The position numbers were made by a program, and so were the translations under genes. This document shows, piece after piece, positions 41,177 to 49,610 of a stretch of DNA of 64,000 bases (position 1 is its first letter; each line of letters starts with the position of its first letter). The DNA lies in contig CBDFGV010000003.1 in NCBI GenBank assembly GCA_965247245.1, positions 3,224,001 to 3,288,000 on the forward strand, read 5' to 3'. Below the pieces are notes generated by a model. The model ran no database searches. It was given only the letters and a program-made list of their open reading frames with translations, and was not told the DNA's origin. The DNA is from Tectiglobus sp965247245. Its GTDB lineage: Bacteria; Pseudomonadota; Alphaproteobacteria; Rhizobiales; Hyphomicrobiaceae.

Positions 41177-42787
41177 TCAAATCTCAGCAGCTAGGCCATC
41201 GCCAGACGGATCGGCGCCGCCATCTAACTTGCCATCTACGAGGCGGATTGCGTGAACAATTGGGCTCATATAGCTCTGACCATGCCGCTTCGTCGGATAC
41301 CCTCTGGCCTGCAGTGCGCGTTCCGTTGAACGTAAGATGCGGTTGGTCAGCTCGATCGTATTCGAAGTCGTGATGAAGCGAGGCGCATAGACCGCCTCCT
41401 GTGCGCTCATACCGAATTCAACAACGTTCAATATCGCGAGCAAATTACCCATCGTAATGGTTGTCCCGCCCGGCGATCCGACAATGAAGAACGGTTTGTC
41501 GTCCTTGAACACCATCGTCGGAGAAAGTGCCGTGAACCGGGCCTTCCCGGGAGCCAGTGAGCCGGCTCGGCCTGGTCGCGGATCAAACACCATCATGCAA
41601 TTGTTGTACATGAAGCCCAGGCCATCGGTAACAACGCCCGAGCTTGATCCCAGTGAGTGGGTCATGGTCACACAGTTACCGGCCCGATCCGCCACGCAGA
41701 TGTGGGTGGTTTCTTTGCTCTCCGCTCCGCCTTGGTTCAATCGCGGAACGTCGGTCTTCTCACCGCGCTTGATACGATCCGCCATACCGGCGGCGTACTC
41801 CTTCGATGTCAGTTCCTCCATTGGAATGTCAAAAAAGTTCGGGTCGCCCATGCGGGTATCTTTGTCGACGGTGGCGATCTTCATCGCCTCAGAAACCGTG
41901 GCGATGTAATCCGGTGAATTGTGCCCCATGGCCGCAAGATCAAAGTTCTCAAGAATGTTGAGCATCACCACAATCATAAGGCCGCCGCCCGGCGGTTGAT
42001 TGGTGGCAACGCGATAGCCTCGATAGGTGGTCCATAGAGGTTCGGTTTCAACCGTAGCGCAGGCGGCGAGATCCTCCATTCGGATCAGACCACCGTTGGC
42101 ACGCATATCAGCATCGATCTGCTGCGCGATCTCACCTTCGTAGAAGTCCTGCGCACCGTACTCCGCAAGCCGACGATAGGTTGCTGCCATATCAGGATTG
42201 CGAAAGCTTTCGCCGACGTCGAACAGACTACCGTCCGGTTTGACATAGATCTTCGCAGTTGCGGGGCAATCAGTCAGGCCGCGGATCCGCGCGATACGAC
42301 CATTTTCAGCCCCGCGGGTCCAAAATCCATGCACACTTGGACGAACTGGAAACCCATCTTCGCAATAGGCTATAGCGGGCTGAAACAATTCTGCCAGAGA
42401 ACGCGTACCAAACCGCGTCGCGGCCTCATCGAATGCCTTGAGCGACATTGGCGTGGTCATCGATTGATAACCGACCTCATTGACCTCACCCTTGAGCACA
42501 AAGCCAAAGCCATCATCGCACTCACGAACAATCAGGTCCTGCCACATGTCAGCCTTGGAGGCGAGTGGCGCTCGGCCATGAAAGTCAATCAACGTATGGA
42601 CACCCTGGTCGCCCAGATAGAGATGCATTGAACCAAACCCGGCGATCCCGCACATCTGGGGATCAACAGCCGTCTGGACCAATGCCGCGCCAATCGCAGC
42701 GTCAACGACATTGCCGCCATCCTTAAGAATATCCAGCCCAGCCTCCACGGCTTCCGGTTGCGGAGCTGAAACCATTCCATGTGTCAT
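41177..42787 (-). CDS. Gamma-glutamyltransferase family protein
   Basis: A 536-aa N-terminal-nucleophile hydrolase. The precursor should cleave itself before the first Thr of ETTHICVADRAGNCVTMTHSLGSSSG (Thr360), making the catalytic Thr of the small subunit. The N-terminal half has the usual GGNVVDAAIGAALVQTAVDPQMCGIAGFG. There is no signal peptide, so unlike classical periplasmic GGT it seems cytoplasmic and may act on another gamma-glutamyl or amide compound. It lies near a fused 5-oxoprolinase-type gene, which would complete gamma-glutamyl breakdown. AGG lies upstream of the ATG. Confidence 0.88.
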   Translation of the reverse strand: MTHGMVSAPQPEAVEAGLDILKDGGNVVDAAIGAALVQTAVDPQMCGIAGFGSMHLYLGDQGVHTLIDFHGRAPLASKADMWQDLIVRECDDGFGFVLKGEVNEVGYQSMTTPMSLKAFDEAATRFGTRSLAELFQPAIAYCEDGFPVRPSVHGFWTRGAENGRIARIRGLTDCPATAKIYVKPDGSLFDVGESFRNPDMAATYRRLAEYGAQDFYEGEIAQQIDADMRANGGLIRMEDLAACATVETEPLWTTYRGYRVATNQPPGGGLMIVVMLNILENFDLAAMGHNSPDYIATVSEAMKIATVDKDTRMGDPNFFDIPMEELTSKEYAAGMADRIKRGEKTDVPRLNQGGAESKETTHICVADRAGNCVTMTHSLGSSSGVVTDGLGFMYNNCMMVFDPRPGRAGSLAPGKARFTALSPTMVFKDDKPFFIVGSPGGTTITMGNLLAILNVVEFGMSAQEAVYAPRFITTSNTIELTNRILRSTERALQARGYPTKRHGQSYMSPIVHAIRLVDGKLDGGADPSGDGLAAEI

Positions 42788-43003
42788 GAGGCTTTACCTG
42801 TTTGAAGGACTGAACACGTCTAATGAGGAGCATCAATCCAATTCTAGGAGATTGCAACTCGCATGGAGATATCCGGTGTTTAACGCCGACCGATCGCAAT
42901 AGACAGCTTGCAATGCGGGACAAATCAGCAACTTCACTTGACTATCCCAACGGGCAGCGTATTGCAGCGGCCAACGCATCCATCACACGAAGGGATGTCT
43001 GCC

Positions 43004-43696
43004 ATGGCGGACTTCAATCGCGACATCAAGATTGCTCCATCCATTCTCGCTGCCGACTTTGCCAACATGGGCGCAGAGTGTCAGGCGGCGGAAGCACAAG
43101 GTGGCGATTGGATCCATGTCGACGTCATGGACGGCCACTTCGTGCCCAACATTACCTTTGGCCCGCAGATGTGCGCGGCAATGCGCCCACACATCAAAAC
43201 GGTCATGGACGTGCATCTGATGATTGCGCCAACGGATCCTTACCTGGAGGCGTTTGCGAACGCTGGTGCAGACGTTCTGACGGTTCATGCCGAAGCAGGC
43301 CCGCACCTCCATCGCTCATTGCAGTTCATTCGTTCGCTCGGCAAAAAAGCCGGAGTGGCGCTCAACCCAGCAACATCGGCAACAGCCGTCGAAAATGTGT
43401 TGGACATCATCGACCTCGTCTGCGTGATGACAGTAAACCCTGGATTTGGTGGACAAAGCTTCATTGCTTCGCAAGTCGACAAGGTCCGCCGCCTCCGTGA
43501 AATGATCGGCGACCGCCCCATTCACATCGAAATCGACGGTGGCATAACACCAGAGACTGCACCGGCAGTTGCGGCTGCGGGTGCAGATGTGTTGGTTGCG
43601 GGATCGTCCGTTTTCAAGGGCGGCTCAGTTGACACTCCAGACGTCTACGGGGCCAACATTCGTGCCATTCGTGAAGCAGTAGCAGGCACCAGTTGA
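43004..43696 (+). CDS. rpe: Ribulose-phosphate 3-epimerase
   Basis: A 230-aa TIM-barrel enzyme of the pentose phosphate and Calvin pathways that interconverts ribulose 5-phosphate and xylulose 5-phosphate. Signature regions are KIAPSILAADFANMG, WIHVDVMDGHFVPNITFG with metal ligands and the catalytic Asp, VDVHLMI-type VMDVHLMIAPTD, VMTVNPGFGGQSF and IEIDGGITPETAPAVAAAGADVLVAGSSVF. AAGGGA eight bases before the ATG at 43004 fixes the start. It stands on the plus strand between two minus-strand genes of gamma-glutamyl metabolism and ends 7 bp from the 5-oxoprolinase-type gene, convergent with it. Confidence 0.96.
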   Translation: MADFNRDIKIAPSILAADFANMGAECQAAEAQGGDWIHVDVMDGHFVPNITFGPQMCAAMRPHIKTVMDVHLMIAPTDPYLEAFANAGADVLTVHAEAGPHLHRSLQFIRSLGKKAGVALNPATSATAVENVLDIIDLVCVMTVNPGFGGQSFIASQVDKVRRLREMIGDRPIHIEIDGGITPETAPAVAAAGADVLVAGSSVFKGGSVDTPDVYGANIRAIREAVAGTS

Positions 43697-43702
43697 CCCT
43701 GA

Positions 43703-46700
43703 TCAGACCGTCAGGCCAGCACGCTCGTCAGCCGCGGCAAGCTCCGCGTCCCTATCAGCTGGATCACCGAGACCGCCCCCACCGGAAATCTCAAGAATAA
43801 GCTTGTCGTCAGCCGCAATAACCTGCGTGCCCTTACCCTTCAGCTCACCACCTGATGCTAGATAGGCTCGACCGGCTTGGCCATCACTGCCGCCCAGCGC
43901 ACCGCGTGGCGGATGCTTGATCCGATCAAAAGCCGCCAACAAATCGAACGGTTGCCCGATGCGGCTCGCAATCTCAATCACCTGACCATGACCACCGCGT
44001 GTCTTTCCAACACCACCTGACCCGGGTCGGTACTCCTTGCGCCAGAACAGCAATGGCAAGATCTGCTCGGCAATCTCCACCGGCGTGCCTTTGACGCCTG
44101 ACGGAAAGGCAGTCGCTGACAGTCCATCCGCATTCGGTCGCGCCCCGGTTCCGCCATTCGACGTAAAGGTGGTCGCAAAGCCGTAGTTGCCAGTGTCATC
44201 GTCCTGCAACTTGCCGCGCAGTGTGATGTTCCAGATGCACGATGTCCCCTCAGCGGGTACGCCGTTCGGCAATAGCTGCCGGAGGCAACCAAACACAACA
44301 TCCGGCAACATCTGTCCCGTCACGTGACGCACGAGAACCGCAGCTGGTTTCTCGGGGTTAAGCAAAGAGCCTACTGGTGCAGTCACGGTGAATGGCGCAA
44401 GCGACCCAGCATTGTTCGGAACGTCCGGCGCCAAGGCGCATCCCAGACCAAACACTGTGTAAGCCGTCGTGTAGGCAAGCGGGACGTTGACACCGCGAGG
44501 CTGAACAGGACTCGTCCCGGCATAGTCAATTGTGATGCTATCGCCCTGCTTCTTGAGCGTTGCAGCCAGCTTGATTTCTGACTCGTAACCATCCGCCATC
44601 ATCTCGTAAGACCACTCGCCGTCCGGCAGCTCTGCAACGCGCGCACGAACAGCCGCTTCGGATCGATCACAAATATAACTAGCGAGATCATCCAGCGACG
44701 ACAGGCGGAACTCATCCATCATTTCGACAAGGTAACGACAGCCAACTTCGTTGCAGTTCGCCAGTGAATACACATCTCCGACGGTATCAACCGGCAGACG
44801 AGTATTGGCACGGATCATTTCAATGAGCGTGTGGTTGACTTCGCCGCGATCAAACAATTTCAGGAATGGTATGTGCAGCCCTTCCATGAAAACATCGGTC
44901 GCATCAGGACTGAAACCAATGCCTCCAATATCCATCAAGTGACTTGTACATGAGAACAAGCCCACCAATTCGCCGTTACGAAAAACCGGTGTCGTGACAA
45001 CGAAGTCGTTTGTATGTCCGGTTCCCTTCCAGGGATCATTGGTGATGTAGGCATCACCGTCACGCATGTTCTCCAAGCCGAAATGCGCGATGAAGTGTTT
45101 GACGGACTCGGCCATCGAGTTGACGTGGCCGGGCGTGCCGGTGACGGCCTGCGCTAACATGCGGCCCTGCCGGTCAAAGATGCCAGCTGAGAGATCACCA
45201 GCCTCACGTACGATCGGCGAAAAGGCGGTTCGCAAAAGCACTTGAGCCTGCTCTTCAACCACCGCTATCAAGCGATTCCACATAATCTGCAGGGCGATTT
45301 CGCTCGGCTGCTCCGAATGACTGGTCGGCTCATCTCGGGTCGCACCGTCACCGGCTACAAGAACCAAAGCCCCATCTGCATCAATCGTCACATCAAAGCC
45401 AACCGGAATGACGGTTGATGTGCCATCCTCGGTGACAATACAGGGACCTTCGAGCGCCTGTCCCGTTGCAAGTGACTGTCGCGCATACAGCGGGATCTCT
45501 GCATGTCCCCGTCCTTCCGAGTACACGCGTCTGGTCCCAAACGCATGCGCTCGCTCACCACCTCGTAATGGCTTTGGAAGCTGCTCAAGAGCGGGCTGTC
45601 TGGCACTGACCAGCACGGACCAACTCATCAGCTCTATGCGCGCATCCGGGATATGCCGTGCGAACAAGCGGTCATACTCAGCCTCAAAGTCCTGACGCAA
45701 TTTCGCACCCGCATTGCCACCAAGAGGGCCGTCCGGCAGCGTTACAGCAACTTCGTGGCCTTGACCCGCATAACGTGCGAAGACCTGACGGTGAACATGA
45801 AGGCGGTCGGCACCAGCTGCCGAGCCTGCCAGCTCCGTCGCCTCCCTTGTCAGCTCATCGAGCATCGCATTGACGCCCGAGGCATCAAACGCATCCAACT
45901 TTACATAGTGCGAGCGCACGATTTCAAACGCTGCCGGCGCCTGCAGAAAACCGATAGCCGAACCGACACCAGCATCTTTTGGAATGACGATCTTGGAGAT
46001 CCCGAGTTTTTCAGCCAGACGGCAGGCATGCAAGGGCGCTGCTCCACCGAAGGCAATCAGCGTTCGGCCGGCAATATCGATACCGCGTTCAACAGCGTGC
46101 ACGCGCGCTGCGTTGACCATGTTCTCATCAACGATCTCATTCACTGCACTGGCGGCTGCCTCAAGCGAGCAGCCAAGCGGGTGACCAACAGCTTCCTTAA
46201 GCGCGCTCTCCGATCTGGCCCTATCCAGCATGATTGAGCCACCAGCAAATGCATCAGGATCGATATGACCAAGTACAACATCGGCATCTGTCACCGCGGG
46301 TTGCGTGCCGCCTCGACCGTAACAGGCTGGTCCGGGATTAGAGCCCGCACTTTCCGGCCCAACCCGCACCCGACTAAGAGCATCAACATGTGCCAGCGAA
46401 CCGCCGCCAGCGCCGATTTCAATCATCTCAATGACAGGAATGCGAACCGGCAGACCACTCCCTTTCATGAATCGCGCGGAACGGTCCACCTCAAAACTGC
46501 GTGCCTTGAGTGGATCACCATTTTCAATCAAACAGATTTTTGCGGTCGTTCCGCCCATATCGAACGACAGGACCTGCTCCTCACCGCGCTCTGCTGCCAA
46601 TTGGGCGGCAAGGATCGCTCCGCCAGCCGGACCGGACTCAACAAGGCGGATAGGGAAACGCGCCGCCGTGTCCACGCCAGTCAATGTCCCACCGGATGTC

Positions 46701-47425
46701 ATGAGATGCATGGGTGCCGATGCACCGAGTTCAGATAGGCGCGTCTTTAGGCGCCCGAGATAACCGGCCATCAATGGTTGTACGTAGGCATTGGCGACGG
46801 CAGTGGAAGTGCGCTCATACTCACGCACTTCAGGACAGACCTCACTGGATATCGTAACAGCGACGCCGGGCAACTCCTCAATCAGGATCTCTCTCGTCCG
46901 AACCTCATGGTTCGGATAGGCGTAGGCATGCATGAAGGCGACCGCCACGGCCTCGACCTGCTGCTGCTTGAGTTGGCGTGCAGCCTGCCTGACACCATCC
47001 TCGTCAAGCGCGACCTGAACCTGGCCAGTTACGTCAGTTCGTTCTTTAACCGTCAAACGAAGCTCGCGCGGCACAAGTGGTTTTGGCTTCTCGATGAAAA
47101 CGTCGTACTGGTCGAAACGACTTTCGTCGGCAATCTCCAACGTATCTCTGAAGCCTTCCGTTGCAATCAAGGCCGTCTTGGCGCCCTTGCGTTCGATGAT
47201 CGCGTTCGTCGCAAGTGTTGTGCCGTGAACGATTTGTGCAAGATCGGAAAATCCGATTCCTGCCTCATCCAGTACGATCTCGGCACCTTCAATCAGGGCC
47301 CGCTCCGGCGCATCGGTCGAGGTGAGAACCTTGGTGGTGAAGCGCCGGCCATTAAACTCAAGCGCCAGATCTGTGAACGTGCCGCCGATGTCAGCAGCGA
47401 GCCTTGCCGTATGCTTTGCAGTCAT
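43703..47425 (-). CDS. 5-oxoprolinase/hydantoinase family protein, fused HyuA-HyuB
   Basis: A 1240-aa fusion. The first 690 residues are the ATP-binding HyuA half, starting KHTARLAADIGGTFTDLALEF, with SGPAGGAILAAQLA and FDMGGTTAKICLI. After a short linker the HyuB half begins near SEIALQIMWNRLIAVVEEQAQVLLRTAFSPIVREAGDLSAGIFD. These enzymes open a lactam or hydantoin ring with ATP. With the nearby gamma-glutamyltransferase, 5-oxoproline to glutamate is the most sensible substrate, though N-methylhydantoin or related rings remain possible. Length matches eukaryotic and bacterial 5-oxoprolinases (about 1250 aa). I take the ATG at 47425; one at 47473 is in frame. Confidence 0.92.
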   Translation of the reverse strand: MTAKHTARLAADIGGTFTDLALEFNGRRFTTKVLTSTDAPERALIEGAEIVLDEAGIGFSDLAQIVHGTTLATNAIIERKGAKTALIATEGFRDTLEIADESRFDQYDVFIEKPKPLVPRELRLTVKERTDVTGQVQVALDEDGVRQAARQLKQQQVEAVAVAFMHAYAYPNHEVRTREILIEELPGVAVTISSEVCPEVREYERTSTAVANAYVQPLMAGYLGRLKTRLSELGASAPMHLMTSGGTLTGVDTAARFPIRLVESGPAGGAILAAQLAAERGEEQVLSFDMGGTTAKICLIENGDPLKARSFEVDRSARFMKGSGLPVRIPVIEMIEIGAGGGSLAHVDALSRVRVGPESAGSNPGPACYGRGGTQPAVTDADVVLGHIDPDAFAGGSIMLDRARSESALKEAVGHPLGCSLEAAASAVNEIVDENMVNAARVHAVERGIDIAGRTLIAFGGAAPLHACRLAEKLGISKIVIPKDAGVGSAIGFLQAPAAFEIVRSHYVKLDAFDASGVNAMLDELTREATELAGSAAGADRLHVHRQVFARYAGQGHEVAVTLPDGPLGGNAGAKLRQDFEAEYDRLFARHIPDARIELMSWSVLVSARQPALEQLPKPLRGGERAHAFGTRRVYSEGRGHAEIPLYARQSLATGQALEGPCIVTEDGTSTVIPVGFDVTIDADGALVLVAGDGATRDEPTSHSEQPSEIALQIMWNRLIAVVEEQAQVLLRTAFSPIVREAGDLSAGIFDRQGRMLAQAVTGTPGHVNSMAESVKHFIAHFGLENMRDGDAYITNDPWKGTGHTNDFVVTTPVFRNGELVGLFSCTSHLMDIGGIGFSPDATDVFMEGLHIPFLKLFDRGEVNHTLIEMIRANTRLPVDTVGDVYSLANCNEVGCRYLVEMMDEFRLSSLDDLASYICDRSEAAVRARVAELPDGEWSYEMMADGYESEIKLAATLKKQGDSITIDYAGTSPVQPRGVNVPLAYTTAYTVFGLGCALAPDVPNNAGSLAPFTVTAPVGSLLNPEKPAAVLVRHVTGQMLPDVVFGCLRQLLPNGVPAEGTSCIWNITLRGKLQDDDTGNYGFATTFTSNGGTGARPNADGLSATAFPSGVKGTPVEIAEQILPLLFWRKEYRPGSGGVGKTRGGHGQVIEIASRIGQPFDLLAAFDRIKHPPRGALGGSDGQAGRAYLASGGELKGKGTQVIAADDKLILEISGGGGLGDPADRDAELAAADERAGLTV

Positions 47426-47652
47426 TTTCCAAATCGCATGTGTAGGGAGTTGACGAAAGAGCGTGTCGATCAATTAACACTTATACGAAACAGCTCACGT
47501 TATGGCGACGCCCGGCAGCCGTCTTTCATCCTCAGACCCGCGCCCGTGGTACAGCCACGCCCCATAATTGCGCAGGCTGATAATATTTTCATCATTAATT
47601 TCAACAAACTAGAGGCGAATTGCCGTATCTAGGTATTGAAATATATCCATTT

Positions 47653-47672
47653 GAATACATATGAATACATAT
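47653..47672. repeat. Tandem decamer GAATACATAT
   Basis: Two head-to-tail copies of GAATACATAT lie 34 bp upstream of the first gene of the PspA/flotillin operon, in an AT-rich promoter-like stretch. The CATATG cores are self-complementary. Repeated sites in this position suggest regulator binding, but no regulator can be named. Confidence 0.45.
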
Positions 47673-47705
47673 GATGTTAAAACAAGACACGGGGGGTGAT
47701 AGCGC

Positions 47706-48227
47706 ATGTCCGGAAAGACAGTCCCGCTGTCAGTGCGCGTTAGCGATGATGATGCAGTGTTCTTGGCAGGTCTGGAGATCGACGATGCGGTGACGCCGTC
47801 GGAGAAGCTCCGCGCCATTCTCCAAGACGCGCGCCGCCGCAATACCGGCCTTAAGGACGCGTCTGAGGGTGGCCTGCTGATGCGTGAAATGGCGACGCCG
47901 GCACGCCGTAACGTCAGGCGGCTCGAAGGGCAGCTTCGGCAAAAGTCGGACCTCGTTTTGAAACTGTACGAAAGGGTACCCGATATCATGGCTCGCCTGA
48001 TCGCAGGCCCTGAAGTCAGCGACGATCCCGATAGCCTGCTCCAATTCGAGAAGGAACTGACCGATCAGATCGCGGTTCTTCTGAAGGACTTCATTGCACT
48101 TGGACTGACATCCCCGGTCCGCGTTTACACGGAAGACAATTTTCGCAGCGAGATGAAACCAGTGATCGAGCTGGTTGAACTACTGCGCCATCACCAACGA
48201 GTACAGAGAGGAGAAAGTAATGAGTGA
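47706..48227 (+). CDS. Unknown 173-aa protein, first gene of the PspA-flotillin operon
   Basis: A soluble, mostly helical protein. The opening KTVPLSVRVSDDDAVFLAGLEI followed by TPSEKLRAILQDARRRN looks like a ribbon-helix-helix or short DNA-binding N-terminus (beta strand, helix, helix). The remaining 120 residues are helical and coiled-coil prone, with no membrane segment. I do not recognise the family. A GGGGGGTGA lies just before the ATG. It overlaps the PspA gene by 8 bp (ATGAGTGA), so the two are translationally coupled, which makes a regulator or partner of PspA plausible. That role is inference. Confidence 0.75.
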   Translation: MSGKTVPLSVRVSDDDAVFLAGLEIDDAVTPSEKLRAILQDARRRNTGLKDASEGGLLMREMATPARRNVRRLEGQLRQKSDLVLKLYERVPDIMARLIAGPEVSDDPDSLLQFEKELTDQIAVLLKDFIALGLTSPVRVYTEDNFRSEMKPVIELVELLRHHQRVQRGESNE

Positions 48228-48903
48228 AGGACTAGTGTCACGCGTTCAGCGGCTTGTGACAGGAAGCGTAAGCGACTTTGTCGACACGATCGAAAACGCA
48301 GCACCGGAGACAGTCATGCGCGAATCCATTCGCGAGATTGACCGTGCAGCTGATGATGTCCGACAAGAACTCGGACGGGCCATCGCCGACAGGCACAACG
48401 CCAACAAGCGCCTGATGGAGGCTACGTCGAAACATGAAGACCTAGCCGAGAAGGCCAGGTTTGCACTTGAGCAAGGCCGCGATGATCTGGCGAAAGCCGC
48501 CATTGCCCGCCAGCTCGACATGGAAGCGCAGATTCCCATTCTCGAGGCATCGCTGAAAGAGGTCGCGGCCGAGCAAGGCGAGCTTGAAGGTTACGTATCC
48601 GCCTTGCTGGCACGTCGACGCGAAATGGAATCAGATTTGGAAACCTATCTGGAGTCACGCGCGACTGCTTCAAGAAACGGTGGTGAAGAGCCAGGTCTGG
48701 TCAAAACACAAAAGTTAAGCGCCGAGAAAAAAGCGACCAAGGCAGAAAACGCATTCAACCGCGTCTTAAAAAGCGCGAGCGGTCTTGCCGCCACGTCACC
48801 GGCAGACACCGAAACCGCTGCCAAACTAGCAGAACTAGAGAGCGTAACGCGCGATCACCGCGTGGAAGAACGTCTGGCAGCTTTGAAAGCAATAAGGGAA
48901 TAA
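48220..48903 (+). CDS. PspA/IM30 family membrane-stress protein
   Basis: A 227-aa protein, almost entirely helical and coiled coil, with the PspA/IM30 N-terminal VSRVQRLVTGSVSDFVDTIENAAPETVMRESIREIDRAADDVRQELGRAIADR. Members form rods or rings (ESCRT-III-like) that protect the cytoplasmic membrane and maintain the proton-motive force. GAGGAGA precedes the ATG at 48220, which overlaps the stop of the upstream gene. Next on the same strand come YqiJ-like and flotillin genes with gaps of 4 and 16 bp. No PspB, PspC or PspF is nearby, so this system is of the PspA-flotillin type rather than the classic psp operon. Confidence 0.88.
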   Translation: MSEGLVSRVQRLVTGSVSDFVDTIENAAPETVMRESIREIDRAADDVRQELGRAIADRHNANKRLMEATSKHEDLAEKARFALEQGRDDLAKAAIARQLDMEAQIPILEASLKEVAAEQGELEGYVSALLARRREMESDLETYLESRATASRNGGEEPGLVKTQKLSAEKKATKAENAFNRVLKSASGLAATSPADTETAAKLAELESVTRDHRVEERLAALKAIRE

Positions 48904-48907
48904 GTTC

Positions 48908-49594
48908 ATGTTTGAGGGTATGCTGACCCCGGCCCTCGCTCCATTCTCGATCGCATTGGGCATCATGTTGCTCATTGCCTTGACGGAAGCGATGGGCACC
49001 GTGTTCGGCATCTCTCCTTCCGGGTTATTCGATCAATTTTTCCCGGATGTGGATGTTGATGCCGACTTAGAGATGGCAGCTGACGCCGAAGCGTCGGTCG
49101 AGCCGTCAGGCTTGTTGTCGTCCGTTCTCGGCTGGCTATGCATCGGAAAAGTTCCCGTTCTGGTTTTGCTTGTCGCATTCCTGACAGCGTTCGGTCTCTC
49201 AGGCATCATGTTGCAGAGCATTGCGAAATCTACGATTGGATTTCATTTTCCGTCGGTTATCGCTGCCATTATTGCACTTTTCCTAGCGTTGCCGCCGACA
49301 AGATGGCTCGCAATAGGCTTGGCCAATGTCATGCCCAAGGAAGAGTCTGAAGCTGTCTCGACAAAAACCTTTGTTGGAAAGGTCGCCACAATCACACGTG
49401 GCATCGCCAAGGAAGGTGTCCCTGCAGAGGCCAAGCTAAGAGATGTGCACGGCCAAATGCATTACGTGCTCGTCGAACCGGATGTGGCTGATGACGAATT
49501 TCCGCAAGGATCAGAAGTCCTTTTGACCAGCCAATCCAGCGCGATCCGGTTCAGAGCGATTCTGAACATAAATGCGCTGATGTCGAAGACTTAG
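48908..49594 (+). CDS. yqiJ: YqiJ-like membrane protein with C-terminal OB-fold (NfeD-related)
   Basis: A 228-aa protein with three hydrophobic segments (LAPFSIALGIMLLIALTEAMGTVF, VPVLVLLVAFLTAFGLSGIML, VIAAIIALFLALPPTRWLAIGLA). The last 80 residues (FVGKVATITRGIAKEGVPAEAKLRDVHGQMHYVLVEP) form a soluble OB-fold-like domain similar to that of NfeD proteins. YqiJ/NfeD-type proteins sit beside flotillin or slipin genes and are thought to act with them in membrane microdomains. The gene starts 4 bp after the PspA stop, with AGGGA before the ATG. Confidence 0.85.
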   Translation: MFEGMLTPALAPFSIALGIMLLIALTEAMGTVFGISPSGLFDQFFPDVDVDADLEMAADAEASVEPSGLLSSVLGWLCIGKVPVLVLLVAFLTAFGLSGIMLQSIAKSTIGFHFPSVIAAIIALFLALPPTRWLAIGLANVMPKEESEAVSTKTFVGKVATITRGIAKEGVPAEAKLRDVHGQMHYVLVEPDVADDEFPQGSEVLLTSQSSAIRFRAILNINALMSKT

Positions 49595-49610
49595 AGTTTA
49601 GGAGTTTGAA

